This document shows, one piece after another, positions 1 to 14,215 of a stretch of DNA of 64,000 bases (position 1 is its first letter; every line of letters starts with the position of its first letter). The notes under the pieces are model-generated. The model was not told where the DNA came from. It did no database searches and was given only the letters and a program-made list of their open reading frames with translations. A program made the position numbers and the translations under genes. The DNA lies in NCBI RefSeq assembly GCF_016802725.1, contig NC_052673.1:11543037-11607036 (forward strand). Reading direction: 5' to 3'. The DNA is from Solenopsis invicta. Lineage: Eukaryota > Arthropoda > Insecta > Hymenoptera > Formicidae.

Positions 1-3000
1 AAGAACGTAGTCGGTGAACGAAAGGCTCTCGTTTGCTCATTTCGAACGTTTTAGAATTACGTAGGTTTAGGTAGTTTAAGATTTTTTATACAGAAAAGGA
101 GGAGAGAGGAGCGGGAGAGGCAAGCGGCCTGGCTCGCTACCACGTGATTGTCCAATTGGTCGTCCGCCGTCGTACGTTTCGTTCCTCTCCGATATCCTCT
201 CGCGTATCTCGTCGTGCCGTTCTCCTCTTCGAGGCCTTGTTCGCTTTTTATTATTTTATACAGTTTTGTATTTTGCGCTCTCCGAAGAGCAGAACGGCGA
301 CGACGTGGGGGCCTCTTGTACCTCGGGAAACGGGTGTCCGCGAACGACGTTCAATTTCTTGGGGTTTTAAGCGCTCTCATGATCGTCAGACTGTTAATTT
401 TTGCCGTAAGGCAAATGCAAGTGCATCATTGATCGAGTTTTTCGCATGATGGAGAAGTAGTGAGAACTTGTCGTGTTCTATTGAGTTGCGGCAGTCCTCT
501 TGCGATTTTTCTTGTGGGAGTTAATCTTCCGGCGCAAGAGAAAGTACGGAGGAAACGAATCGACGACGACGGACAACTTTTTTATAGTGTTAAGAACGGG
601 TTATACAAATATGACCGACGAGTACGACTTGCGATAAAATCTCCTGGTGTGATGCAATTACATCTATTATATTATGTTAATATTATATTTGTTATATTAT
701 ATTGATAATAATTATCATTAATAATAATATAATTAAACAATTAGAGATGTAATATATTATGTATATTATATCTATATATTTTTACATTATTTTTATGAAA
801 AGTGAATTTATAGACAAAAATCTTTCGATTTTCTAAATTTTACGCAGGCAAAAACGTAAAATGTAATCACACATTTGAACGTAAAGGTCAATGTTTTATA
901 TCCTCGAATACTCAAATTTAATATTTTTACGAAAAATGAGTATTTTACACGTCAGAAACTCTTATATATAGCTACAAGATACAATTAGAATTATGAGGAA
1001 TTTTCATTAAGTTAATAAGATAATTTTTTTTATCTTTTTGTTGCTTTAAGAGTTTTAATTTGAATTTCAATATATCTCTATTAGCGTCTTGTTATATTCT
1101 TTCCTTGATTTATATTAATATATTTGCGAGCGTAGAGCAAAAATGTCGCGATGCAGAAAGCAAATTGCGAATTGATTGAAAAAAGAGAATACGTTATTTA
1201 TTAGTTTGTCTCGAAATCTATCTATCGCGACTCGCACTCGTCGTTGCTTTCCCAGTGGGAAAGAGATTACATTTATACAGGTGCGTGCGCGCACAGCATG
1301 AATTCACACATACACGACACACTCATGGAATAGATACACAAGATAAATAAACGAAGCTATATAAATAAATATATATATATATTATATATATATAAATATT
1401 ATATAGATGCGATATGTTGTGCGTCGAGAAATATATATGGTGCAGATATGAGAGGAAGAGAGAGAGAGAGAAAGAGAGGAGAAAAGAGGAAAACGAAAAA
1501 AATATATATCGAGTATATATCTATATATATTTTTACTTACTTTCAAAGCAAACCTTTAATTGATTATTTATAATATATACGTGCGTACATATATACATAC
1601 ATATATATTATGTATACACATACATATATTATATTAACATGATGAAGCGTCGTGCTGTATTAATCGCGCGTCTCCGCGAGCTTCGTCGATCGCGAGTTCC
1701 TTCGAGGGGGCTTTCGGGCGAGCGCGTCGAACAAGGCACACACACGTTGCGATCCCGACGAATCCCACGGGATTCGATGTGTCAAGTCGAGGCGGGTCGA
1801 ATCGCCGAGAGGAAGCGCAAGATCGAACGATCGAAGCAACTCGCGACACGACCGTCTTGAAATTGCAGATTGGCTTTTTAATATTTTTGATAGAGATGTC
1901 GATTGCGCGCGTAATAATTTCTATTCCTAAATTGCGGACGGTCGAGCTGGATGTATCTTTTTTGTTTTATTAAATTGCGTGAATTACGTGAATTCCGCTT
2001 TATAGAAATATATTCGGAGCAGAGAAATGCGTAATATTTTTTCATCAAATTTCATGAAATATTTACCGTATCTTATTTTGGCGTGTGCGCGAGAAAGCTA
2101 CGCCGAAATTCATTTTGTCTAAGTATCATTTTCTTTTGTCATCCAAGAATTTTCTTCACGCAGACTTGCCCAAAGCAAAAATATCGCGCAATATTTTGTT
2201 ATTAAGAAACTCTCGTTCCTTCATTCAATTTTTTTTCATTCGACATTTCTTTATCACTTGTAGTCTTTTCGCGAAGAAATCCTGCCGCCGTTCATTTTCC
2301 ATATGGTACCAATTCACAACGAAGTTTTTTGACACATTTATCTATCAGTGCTAATTCACTATTAACACTACCGTAATTTAATCAAAGCCCGTTTTAGAAG
2401 ATTACATGTAGTGTCGATGAAAAATCTGAAATCGCATACTAGAAACTCTAAAATATAGAAGGCAAGTCTCTATACCCAAGATAAGAATCTTGCAAACGAA
2501 ATTTCAAGATGATTTTTCCATGTTTTGTTTCTTTTTAATTATAAGAATCATGTCACCGAAAATTAATATTGAAAGCTTTTTAAGATAAATAAAAAATTTT
2601 GTGCGTGTTTCTTTTTCAAAGTATTTTACTTGAATTATAAATAATCCAGATTTTTAATCGATACTATTGATAAAATGATATTTCTTCGGACAGGACAACA
2701 GACATGTCTCGAACGAGCTTTCGAAAGATCTTGAGAACGATCTCTCGAATATTTCGAGAGAATAAAAACGACGTCGGAGAAGCGTCTTGAAAGAATCTTG
2801 CCGTTGTTTCGTATCAACAAAAATCGCGTGTGCGTGCCTATCGATGAATGACGATTGGCGGATCATAATCATAAGCGTTGATAAGCCGCTACTGAAACCG
2901 ATAAAATTCCGATAAGTTTCATCTTCTCGCCTCCATGGGCCTATCTCTCGCAATGGCTGTTGTTTCCGAAAAGAAAAATAATTCGACACTCTTATTTAAT

Positions 3001-6000
3001 CTTTCATTAAAAATTTATTCTCTAATGTTGTATTTCGCGTATAAATGTAAGAAAATATCACGTGCGGCTGTCCGGAAGCCGTGCTAAGTCAATGTACAAC
3101 GTCAACAATCTGAATTCGTCGAAACTAGGTATTTCAATCAATTGCACTGTGAAAGAGACACTGCGAAGAATAGGAAACTAATTAAATCGAGGGCAGGAGC
3201 ATGTGCGCTCCTTCCTCACACATGGAACATGTATTTCAATCGCAGGACAGGAGTGGGTCTAATATTTTCTTTCGACTTTTTTTTCTTGTGAAAGCCGGAT
3301 ATGGAGGCGGCGTCGTTCTATGATATCCGAGCCGATTGCTCTTTTGTACAAAGAACGAAAAGAAAAAAAAAGAGAAGAAGACGAGAGTGAGAGTGGCACT
3401 TCAGTGGCGTGAATGTTTTCGGCAGGACCGGTCCGTGAAGAACGCTACGTCGAGGTAGCGATCGAGCTGCGCGTCACCCCGTGATGGCACGATGCAATAA
3501 TAGTTAGGTGCGCGAGGATTGTCTTGGTTGAATTTTCAAGCGGACGAAAATTTCAACGGCGACGGATTGAATTTCGGGAGGGCCGCGGGGAGCCCTCCTT
3601 GACACTCAACAAGCGTTTCACCTGTTCATACTTAACTATTATTGCACGTATATGTGCGACGTTGATCGCGCGATTCGTCGAGGGCCGTGACATCGAATCG
3701 ATCCGTGTCGCGTCAATTTGAAGAAGTTAATCGTCGGCGTTGCGTTCGATTTGAGGAAATTGCAACCATTATCGTCGAAGTGACGATACTAATACGTGCG
3801 TGAGCCTGGCCTTTTGGTATGTACTCCCCCGCCCCCATGCTCGGAGTCGAATAAATTAAAAAGGACGCGATCGCGAGAGAATCGCGATTTAATGAAGGAA
3901 GGGCTGGCCCTAAATACGAGCGTGTGAGACCACGTGGAGGTGTACGTCTCGCCAACCAACCAACGCGCCTCCGCGTGTTGCATTGTGATCTCCGAGAATT
4001 AATAAAAGATAAAAGAAGGAAGAGAAGGAAGAAGAGTGAATGGAAATAAACTTTGCCTTAGCTTTTGTACAAGCAAACGAATATGAGGGATTGCTGATAA
4101 TGAGAAGGGGAAAGTAGGCAGCCGGATGGGCGCGAAACTTCACGATAGGCTGACATAATTGATTCTGACGATAAAAACGGTGATAAGAATTGATGAATCT
4201 AATGAGTTGTTGTAGTGCGTGTGAGTGGGAGGGAATGAGAGATAGCCTTGCAGCAAGAGAGAAAGAGAGAAAGAGAGAGATAAAGAGATAATCAAATTGT
4301 GTATGAATTGTGCGTATTTACATACAACGGCACGATTAATACGGTAATAAAGTTCTCTCGCCAGCACCGTGACAAGAACATTTTTTTTCAAAGGATTGAT
4401 GCAAAGATAAAAATGAAAAGAAAAAAAAATTACGAAGTTAACCGATGCGAATCCGCTGTAAATCGAATGTAATCATTGTAGATCTAACGATTGTAACCAC
4501 AAAATGAGCGCTAATCGAACGATTTGGTATAATGAATTAATTATACACTCTCACCACACAATTAGCGATACACAAATAACGTAATGTAATTAATTGATTA
4601 TATAAAATCGCTCTCATCGACGATACTCGCCGTCTCCTCATAATCATCCGGTCGGATGATCTCGCGCTCTACCGATCGATCGTAACGTGCAAATGGGAAA
4701 CGGGCGTTTGCTGCAAGGCGATAGTAATCGATCATTAATCAATGATGCGGATGCCGGTGCGAAGGAGGATCATACCGGGTGCGAAAGTTGTAAGGGAGCA
4801 CAGAGACGTGGGCGTAAAAGCAAAAGTTGTCGACATAATATTACATTATTAACGAATGTATGCTGTCCCACTGTGATAAAAACTTTTGTTTTTGCATGTA
4901 AAAATATATACTACTATATTATATTGCCATAAGCGCGCGCGCGCGCGTGTGCAAGTGAGAGAGAGAGAAAAAAAAGTGAGAATAAAAGAGAGCGAAAGAG
5001 TGAGAAAGAATGTATGTATGTCACATTAAAGTAGTACATGCATACGGACAAATATATGTATATGCATTGATTCGCTCATCACACGAGCCGATCTGGGCAT
5101 CTATGTATTTGTATGCGCGTACGTACACATATACACATATATACGTACATATAACATATACATATACACACATATATACATACATGAATGTACAGAGACA
5201 CAAGTATATTGTGATCGAGCGTGCACACACGTAGACATCCGCATGCGATTACGGAGAATGCGAAACTTTTATTATTACGCACGCCATATATTCATACGCT
5301 GATGAAGGACAAATTATTACCGTAATTACCATAAATATAATATCGAACACCGTAGGATATCGTTCGCCGATCAGTGCAGCCGAGAGATTTCGCTCATTCT
5401 CGATCATCGCGGAATTCGGCACACTCGGACAATCCTTTTGTATCTTTTATCACACATACCCTCCCCCTTCCCTAAAATACATACATACATACATACACAC
5501 AGAGACACACAATACACACGTACATCGATCCGCGAAAGTTTTCCAATTTTAGCTTCGTTAGTAATAATTGTCGTGACGCTGTTATATCTTTCGGATCGGA
5601 AATTTATAATTTCCGCATGCTTATTTTTCGCGGAATTTACGATCAATCGGGTTTAATCGAGGAGACCGAGCTGACAATTCGTCCTCTCGTCCTAGCAAAC
5701 GTCCATTCTTGCGATTACCTCGACTGTCAATTTTCACATTTTGTCCAAGATCTCGTAGTTAGACGATTCGTCCAGCCTCGCATCAAGATTTACGATTAAG
5801 GGAGACAAATAAATCGTGTAGCGCGCTTTCTCGCGAAGCGATCTTTTCTCAACGAAAGTTAGACGAGCAGCGCGATTGTCAGCGCCGTCTCTTCGATTAC
5901 CACCGCGAGATTAATTTTAACGAAAATCGTGGATCATTGTGTCGTGCCACGCAGAAATGTGCGGAAGAACGTAAGTGATGAGAAATCTCTACGATTGAAT

Positions 6001-6410
6001 TGTATACACTCCTTCTTTACTTATTTCACATCCTTGAGAAGAAACTCAAGTTATTTTCGGCATTTCAAAAGAAGGAAGAAATAAAAATTGCACGTATTAC
6101 AATTTTTTTTCTCTAGTTATTTCGTGAATTAGGAAAACAGATCGAATAAAAATTTTTAATACATGATTTGAAAAGAGAGCAATCTCTGATTGTGAAAATC
6201 TGTTATTCCTATTAAAGGAAATAGTGAAATGAGTGAAGAAGAAGTGTGTAATCGAGCGAAATTTGATTTGTGAATTCGAGATTTTGAATAGATTCTCGAT
6301 CGGAATTGAAAGGAGCGCGCGAAGCTGATAACTGGTGAGATTGCCCTTTGGGCGCGTGAAGCTGATGATGTAATGAACGTTTACTCGCTTCTTTGCGCAA
6401 CGGTCATCTT
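1..6410. other. Non-coding flank rich in simple repeats; no gene recognised
   Basis: This stretch has only short open frames without domain-like composition. AT-rich tracts alternate with moderately GC-rich patches near 150-450, 1640-1860, 3370-3720 and 5640-5960. Simple repeats are common: TA-rich runs near 1360-1420 and 1500-1630, a GA-rich run near 1450-1490, a CG run near 4935-4950, and mixed CA/TA tracts near 5120-5185 and 5480-5520. It could be an untranslated region or intron of a gene outside the window, but no splice-bounded coding exon could be supported. Confidence 0.5.
3493..3646 (+). repeat. Inverted repeat, 17-bp arms, 120-nt spacer
   Basis: The left arm (3493-3509) and right arm (3630-3646) are complementary over 17 bp with one mismatch. 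The left arm begins TGCAATAATAGTTAGGT. The intervening 120 bases are GC-rich compared with the surroundings. A transcript could fold into a long-loop hairpin, but the loop is long for a canonical microRNA precursor and no known insect microRNA seed was recognised in either arm. Confidence 0.5.
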
Positions 6411-7040
6411 CATACTGTATCGTTTATTTGCTAGAACTACCATGTAAAATCATTTATATTTGCATATGATTAATATGTTTTACTTATAATCTCTCGTGTC
6501 GTTTTATTGTATATTCTTTTGAAAACCACGCTATTACCTGTCAACTTTCCCTTCAATTTTATGTTCAATTTGTTCAAGAAAAATTATACTGCGACATATA
6601 AAGGAAATATTATACAATACTAGTAACGCATTAAAAAAGCCAAATTGATTACTCTTTTAACATAATTAAAAAGTTTCTTACATACAAATTCATTTTCTTT
6701 TTTTTTAAGTAGATTACGGCGTTAAATTATTCTCTAGCATTGCGAACGATTTCGTTCCGACAAGAATCAAACAGTGAACGGGAAATATAAATATAAATTG
6801 ACAGTAAATGTAAAATTTCCAATAAGATCCGAATAAGTCTAGATATTTTTTATTTTTTGTTTTAATGGATTCCTCAAAATATTAATTTGAAGGTAAATCT
6901 TTGTATATCTATTTTATATCGAGAGAAAAATTACCATATTTATAAAGAAAAATATAAAAGGATAAGACAACCTGCAGATAAAAGATTAAAAAATTATTGC
7001 TTTATATTTTAAATATTTCTTTCCTTTTGTTATATAAAAG

Positions 7041-7364
7041 GGTACATCTAATTGTGCTTAAAATTTTTCTAAAGATGCATTTTGGTTGTTTTGTTTAAAG
7101 TTCAAAATAAGTTTAAGCTCTATTGAAATTCGTACAATTTTCCTACATCGAATTTTTAAAGCTAACGCTGCAATGTTTTTTTTTATTAACAGTATTTTTT
7201 TCTAAAAGTTCTATTTATAATACGAGTAACTGCAATAATATTATTATCCAATTCGAATTCAAAAGAGAATTATACGAATTTCAATAGACCTCATATTTAT
7301 TATTTTGAATTTTAAGGAAAAGAACCAAATTGCGCTTAGGAAAAAAGGCTTCGAGCACAATGTA
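7041..7364. repeat. Foldback (MITE-like) element
   Basis: The left arm (about 7041-7155) and the reverse complement of the right arm (about 7258-7364) align over roughly 100 bases. They share blocks such as TCTATTGAAATTCGTA and TTCAAAATAA. The arms have diverged by scattered substitutions and small gaps. There is no open reading frame, which fits a non-autonomous foldback transposon relic. No clear target-site duplication is visible. Confidence 0.6.
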
Positions 7365-9887
7365 ACATAATAATAAGTAATTAAATTGGGTGTAAGAGAG
7401 ATTGTGCTAATACATGTGATACAATTAATATAGCTGGAACAGTGATATCATTATTTCAATTAGCGAAAATCCAACGTTTTACGTATGTACATCAATTTAA
7501 ATTTTATTTTCTCCGGATATAGCAATGGATCACACTTGTGGTCAGCAATAAATCACACTTTTCTCAAGTTAATCTTCGTGTTCCGCGAGTTTCTCTCGAA
7601 GGATTAAACATGATTCACTCGAAAGAGCGAGCACGCACTGAGTACGCGATCGCGTGTAATCAATAAACGCGAATTCTTTCGTCCGCATCGATCTATCGGG
7701 CGGTACACACTTGACGAGCGCTACAGCGCTCTCGGCAACTTGCGCTAATGCCAGAAGCAGCCGAGCATAGAGCCGCTTTGAAAGTAAGATTAATCGTGCG
7801 AGACCTATCCTTACGTCTGAGTCATAAGGATCTCGCAATTATAACGTCATAATTGAATTACAAGGAAGGTGGCCGAGAGGGCGCACCCGTGGCCGCGTGT
7901 ACGCCAAAAGCACGGGTTATCACTCGTTCCGGCTCCGCAGCCGGTTCCGGGACGCTCCTTTCCTTTCTCAAACAGAATTCTATTAGAAAAATTATTTAAA
8001 CGCAACATAAACATTTTATTCTTCCGAGAAACGAGTTCTCCGACCAGAGGAGTTTTCCATATTAAAAAATCAGATTTGCAACTCGATAATCGCGATGTTA
8101 CAAATTAGTGGCAACAAGTGGTAATTCATAAACAATAAATGGCAATTCAATAAAATATCGTTAATCTAAATTATACATAATTGACTGATAGAGGGTTCTG
8201 TATTATTATGAAATTATCGTGCTTGTACGTACGTTATACATATATCGTGTTGTATATCTAATGAGCAACTTTTTGTAATTATTTCTTTGTCAATTTTCAT
8301 TACTCTAGAATAAAATAGCGTCTTCTTTTACAAATTTAATAAATTACATAATTATTTAATAAAATAATTATATTAATTAACCATTTATGCCATTATTATA
8401 TTTACATTAATTAAACAATTATTAAAGTAACAATTTTGCAATCAATCGGAAAACAGGCTTCAAATTAAAAGACGTGTCAATTTTTAAATATGATCCTCGT
8501 ATCGTACTTCGGTCTTTTGCAAATATATTGACGTAATATAATAACGTAAATTTTTGCACGAGCACGGCGATAACATTAGTTTCTAATTCACGCGAATTGT
8601 TCGCACGAATTGTTTCTCGGACAGAAGGCACGAGTCAAATTCTCAGGATCGTTACGAGCCGCACGTTCTTGATGGCTCTCTGTATTTCTTTTTACTTTAC
8701 GTTACGTTACATAACCGCGTGGAATTAAACTGAGACGACTCGCGCGCAGGTAGTTACAGCGAGACGGATTTACCGTGCAGATTCTAACAGGCGAGATAAC
8801 TGCGGACGCCGCAAGATGCGGCGGCACCTCCGTAATTTGCCAATTATGACGGAGCGAAAGGTGACATTAAATATGATTTTAATTGAGCTGCGAATGTCGG
8901 TGTCGAGTGATTCCCCTGGCTCAACCCCGGAACAGCGTGCGGTTCTCGCGCGGTTGCACATGAGCGGTTACGCAATCCGCCCGGAAACAGTTGATTGGTG
9001 CTTAATTATTGGGCATTGTTACCGCCGGTGATAACATAACGGTCGTGAAATGTCGCGAAAAATTCCAACTTGATTTTCCGAAGGTGCAAGATGTTTTGTT
9101 CGCGTCGTCGTGTAACAAGGTGTTCCGCTCGTAAAATCGCGTCGTTACGATGCGGTTATCTCGAGCAGAATGGCCCGACAAATAATATTTGTTCTCGCGG
9201 TGCAGCGACGACGCTTTCGCGCAGGTAGCGATAAAACACTCGCGGATGGCTCAGAAGAAGCCGCGCTCCAACTCATCGCCTAATAATGCGTCATTATCGC
9301 CGGGAAGAAATACAATCTTGCGTGGAATCGACAGTTTTATAGGAATGAATGTTCGCAGATAAACGACGACGAATAATTATTACTCATGTCTTATTGCGAT
9401 TCGAGTTTCTTTCCTATATCTTGGGTCTCGCCATTACGATGAAGGAAGTGAATTAAACGTATAACGACGTATTGCCTCAAACTGTAAAATCATGAGTTTA
9501 ATTATTGTGACTACGAAATCATAACTCTATAATATTTATTGTATAGATAATATGGCTAGTCTCAAATAATTAATTTTAAATGTAGTCTTTGTATTCAAAA
9601 GTATCTCTTAAAAAAAAAATCGAGAAGATGGTGGACTTACTGATCTATAAAAAAGAGACATGCGGAGAAATTTTATTTCCTGCTGTAACCACGGAAAACT
9701 TTATGATAGAATTATTGATTGATTTGTTACAAATTGTTTACGGAAAATATTTCGCATCTATATGGTCCTCTTCTAAATCGATAACATTCATCTTCTTGTT
9801 GAAGAATCTATTTTTTTTAATTTATAAATTACAATTTAATATAATTTATATAAATTGTAAATTAATGTATTTAAATTTATGCATTAA

Positions 9888-9972
9888 TCTCTCTAAATTC
9901 TTTGGAATAAAATCTTTTTTAAAGTAAGTTTTCACACTTCAGTGAAATTCTACTCCAAAGAATTTAGAGAGA
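9888..9972. repeat. Short perfect hairpin, 19-bp arms
   Basis: Arm 9888-9906 (TCTCTCTAAATTCTTTGGA) is an exact reverse complement of 9954-9972, leaving a 47-nt loop. The size is compatible with a small-RNA hairpin or a decayed foldback element. No coding function is indicated. Confidence 0.55.
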
Positions 9973-10431
9973 TAGAAGTAGAATAATTGTAGAATTAATA
10001 TTCGAAAGTTTATCGTGTCAATATTTCAACTCATCTCGTATTGCTTTACATCAATGTTACATCTGTCAATTGATGATTTTTTTATAAATGAAAGCATATA
10101 TGAAATGGAAATCGAAATTAAACTCAGGATCTGCCAACTAGAATCAACGAATCAATTCTGACACGTTTTCACACAAGCTATCGAAAAATCAGAGTAATCG
10201 AAAAAAATCAGAAATAATCACGAAATCAGATTTTATATGTTTTCTACTATATATAAAAAATTGCATTGTAATATGATTTAAATTATAAATATTAAAAATA
10301 TTTAAATGACGAAAGCTATTAAAATTTCCCATTTCATATAAAGATATCATAGCAAAAGCAATATTATAATTATTCAAATACAAGTATCTGTTGAATTAAT
10401 AGCTTAAACTGCAACAACAACAAAATTATAT

Positions 10432-11636
10432 TGGTGTTTAAAGAACAATTAAATTAAATTTTTTTTTATGTATATATAATTATCAGGTGTTATATAAAAA
10501 TTCAAATCTTTATTATTAAACATAAAAATTTATTTTCAAAACTGCAACTTTTTTACACACATATACAATTGCTGCTATCTGTTTAAATAAAAGATTATTT
10601 AATACTCCTAATTTATATCATAATTAAATTATTTCTCAGCAAAGAGTATCACCTTGAGTATTATAATAAATCGAGTATTACATCAAGTGCAGGTTCACGA
10701 GTTTGTAGATAAAGCTGTTTATCAAAGGCCTCATCTCGTTTAAAAACTCTGCTACAATTCTGTCAATATTTGTTCGTGTTTGCGGGACCGCTAAATAAAT
10801 GCGAATCGTAAACGGGTTAAAATGGTACACGATGGTACCACTGCGAAGGGTTCGACCCGCATAATTACCAACGACGATCGATATTTCCCGCTGCCTTATC
10901 ACCATCATTGTACACGATGCTCCACTGATACAACGTACGCGCCGCCTTCCGTTCCATTCGGAATAAAACATTTCGAATAATAGCACAAAATAGTTACGTT
11001 ATTACTAACGCGACGCATCAATGCGATATATCATGATTACGCCTTCCTTGTTTATACACGATGAACGATTACGTGGAATTAGAAATATTCATGTTCCGGG
11101 TCGCGTATCCGCTGGACGATTAACGAACATGCTTTTTTTTTTTTACTGCGATGATTAGCTCCAGCCTTCGGATTGCACAGATTGTGCCACTTATCATTAT
11201 TATTAATATGGTATTGTGTATTTATACAAAGTTTTATTGTCTGTTTAGTTATTTTGTAAATAAATAAATAAAACGTCCATGAAAAATAAACAACATATCT
11301 TTTTTACATTCGAAACAATATTTATATTTTTAAATATAATTTAGTAAAATATTTCTTACGCATTCTTAAATAACATAAAACATTATTTTTGTTATTCTCG
11401 AATTATTATCTCGCTCAATATATGTAGAATGTAAATTAATAAAAAAAAATGTATTAAATAATAGCTATTTAAAAATATATCAGCAACATATGTATATGTG
11501 TGTAACAAAATTCTTTACAAAAATTTTCAAATAAAATTTTAAATAAATTTTTACATTTAATAATAAAAATTTGAGTTTATAACACCTGATAATTAAAAAA
11601 AAAATTATTTAATTTGACTGTTTTTTAAACACTGAT
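10432..11636. mobile_element. 1.2-kb element with long terminal inverted repeats, no transposase seen
   Basis: About 180 bases at the left edge (10,432-10,612) match, in reverse complement, the right edge (11,445-11,636). The shared blocks include GTGTTTAAA, AATTATCAGGTGTTAT, TTTATTATTAAA and ACACACATATACA, so the ends are long inverted repeats flanking about 830 bases of unrelated interior. The interior has a normal-GC patch near 10,690-11,150 but no transposase-like frame, so it resembles a large non-autonomous DNA transposon. No convincing target-site duplication was found. The interior stretch near 11,248-11,274 is shared with a second locus near 33,331-33,357. Confidence 0.6.
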
Positions 11637-11749
11637 GTACCTGTAATTTTTATTCGATCAGTACTCTTACGTCGTATTTCAAACGAAATAATTTATTTTT
11701 TTAATAATAATGTCAATTACTTTTTTGATCAAATTTTTTTGGCAGCACA

Positions 11750-12350
11750 GCTTTACGCGCTCATTCATAGACGGATTTCAGCCGGCGGCAGCCGTTCCCG
11801 ACGCCGCAACTTCTCAAGATCGTCTCTCCGTCTCCGAGTCTCCGGAAGGTATTTTCTACCTGCGATCGTGACAGAAAATTTGGGCGCCGCCGTGATTCAC
11901 AGTCACGCCCGATGACTAATTCCGTTATTTCCATTGAGTAATTCCTGCGGCGGCCGAGTCAGGAGAACGAAGGAATTCTCTCGTTCTCGTCGAGAAATGC
12001 AGCGGAGGAGGCTGTGAGAGAATGCGCCGCGCCGGTCGGCTCTCTCGGCCGGCGCTATTAAGCCGATTGATTATATAGCATCGATCGGGATTTTTCTCGG
12101 GATACTTTGACGAGTGCGCGCGGTGCACTTATGTCAGATCTCGGCCGACAATGAGAAAGCCGCCGCCGCACTTGCGCGACCATAATACCACGGTATTTGC
12201 ACACTCGGTGACCTTGGAGGTATCCGTACCGCCCTGCGAGCCTTGAACTTGCACACCGAAGAATCTCTCGTGCGAACTTGGCGACGATCCAAGTCGATCT
12301 ACTTAGAGTCTGCATCCTGGACCAGATGAATTAGATAACTCGCGCTTCTC
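11750..12350. other. GC/CpG-rich patch, unassigned
   Basis: The base composition rises sharply in this patch, with many CpG dinucleotides. Overlapping open frames occur on both strands, as expected when AT-rich stop codons are rare. It may be a promoter or untranslated exon of an unseen transcript. No start codon plus splice donor pair with protein-like coding could be supported. Confidence 0.35.
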
Positions 12351-14215
12351 TATTTTCATCCTACAATTTTTATTAAGGCCCGCACATCCGCGGCGTGTCC
12401 CACGTTTGACGCGAAAAATGACTGCATCTGAATCCGCAGGATTGCCTGCCGCTACGATCGATCAAACATTCACCGATCTCGATTGTCTAGTCGTAAACAA
12501 AGGACACATACTAACAACGTAATTTGAGAGATTAAGGGGACTACTAGAATTAAAAAACAAACTGTCTTTTTTTAACTAAGGTATGTGAAAAATATTTTAT
12601 ATTATAAGTGCAAAATATTATTCGCTTAAGAAAATCATTTGCAATTCTTACTTGATGTAACAAATTACGATTTTTATGACGGGCTTAACAGCGACATTTA
12701 TTAACGATCTCTTTGATCTCACTCGTAATACCTTTCTTTCCTGTATCGAGTTGCTATTTCTATCATGGTAAGGAGTCCTTGTGTAGGTCATCTAAAAATA
12801 TTTTCCGTAAGCAATTTTTGATGAGCCGATAAAGATCAAACGATTAAATGAACGATTCGAGCGCATCGCGCATTTTCTTCCACACGATGCGTTGTTATTT
12901 GATCACTCACGGCGTCGCGCGTCGTAATAAAAGTTCCGTTACTACCTCGATGTTCCGTGATGGCGAATGCACATTATTGTCTACCGTGCCTCGCGGGGAT
13001 GAACATTATCGTCACAGCAATGCGGTATCGACGCTGTCCACTTCGATCGAGAGATACGCGTCTGATGCATCCTGTTATGCGCGAGTTTTTCCTTTTTTTT
13101 TTTTAATTTTCATAGTCTTTCGCATGGTCGAAGGCAAGATCGGATCTATGCGCGCGCGTTACCAGTTTCCGGGTGCGTGCTTCGGACTATTAAAACAAGC
13201 TAAATATCCCTTCCTCTTGAAACTGGTTGAGAAAAATTCGCTTCGCGAATTTCTCAACGTTTTAATTAAACTCGGAAATTAATTAACGCGGATGGAAATC
13301 ATGGTCGCCAGCTAAATATCCGACATGAAATCACTTTTAGTAACACCGAAATCTTTCGATCGTGTTAAAAATAGAGACCGTTAAGAACAGAAAAAAATTC
13401 AATTTTTTTAATAGCTCTTTCTTCAAAAATAAAATTATTATATGGAATTGTCGAAATAATGTGGAATTTTACATTAGAAAAAACATTGAGTATCCTCAAG
13501 AGCTGTTTAATTGAGATATTTTTTTAACAGCAATCTAATTTAGTTTCTTTTGCAAAATATATGTAAAAAAATAATTTTGTTTGATACACGTTAGGCCAAA
13601 TTATTTTTTCTAGTATTGCTATTTTCAGAAATGCATAACTTTTTCATACTATAAATATAAATTGAATAGGATTTTTAATTTCTTATTTTTTTATTTTCTC
13701 AATTATTCTTTAAATATTATTTTTGTTACTCTAATATTTACAGTGAATTTTTTATATCAAAATTATTCTAACGTAAAATTATTCTTAAGATGCTCATGAG
13801 CATCAATGTTATTAAATTTCTCGTCAATTTAATTTATGATATTAACCATTTCGGCTTCAGTTAAAAACTATTTCAAGACCGAAGTATATGTGGCGTACAA
13901 CGAGTTGAGTTAAAAATTCTAAAAACTTATACGAAAATTATTGTTAGGCACCAAGACTCATGTTGACCCATTCATTCATCTTTACGTCTATCATTTTTAT
14001 TGGTTCTATTCTTATTATTGTTAAAAATTATTTAGTTATATTCCTATCAAATATTTCATTAAATTCTAACCAGTTTGCAATATAAAACTTATCTATGTTT
14101 TCACTTCAATTCAGGCAATAATATGTTATCATATCTTTTTTAGCTCTACATATAGCACATTTTTTTCGCGTTCCTTCCACGGTGTTGTTAGCAAGTTGTT
14201 AAAGCAATCTGTCTC
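12351..14215. other. Non-coding, nothing recognised
   Basis: This stretch is AT-rich sequence. The longest open frame (12,848-13,282, 144 residues) contains a run of phenylalanines from a T-tract and has no recognisable domain, so it was not annotated as a gene. Confidence 0.4.

Larger units (their letters stand above)
6411..10431. other. AT-rich non-coding stretch
   Basis: No coding exon could be supported here. Apart from the foldback element at 7041-7364 and the short hairpin at 9888-9972, the stretch contains GC-richer patches near 7560-7960 and 8640-9340 whose open frames on both strands look like by-products of base composition. Confidence 0.5.

Noticed and set aside
7866..7975. tRNA-like segment (GGTGGCCGAGAGGGCGC ... 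GGTTCCGGGACGC)
   Set aside because: D-arm- and T-arm-like words are present, but the acceptor stem pairs poorly and the anticodon region gives a 19-base loop, so no cloverleaf forms.
8697..8715. TTACG repeats resembling a telomere motif
   Set aside because: Only about three imperfect units, and the insect telomere repeat is TTAGG.
12848..13282. 144-residue plus-strand open frame
   Set aside because: No domain, a poly-Phe run from a T-tract, and no splice or promoter context.
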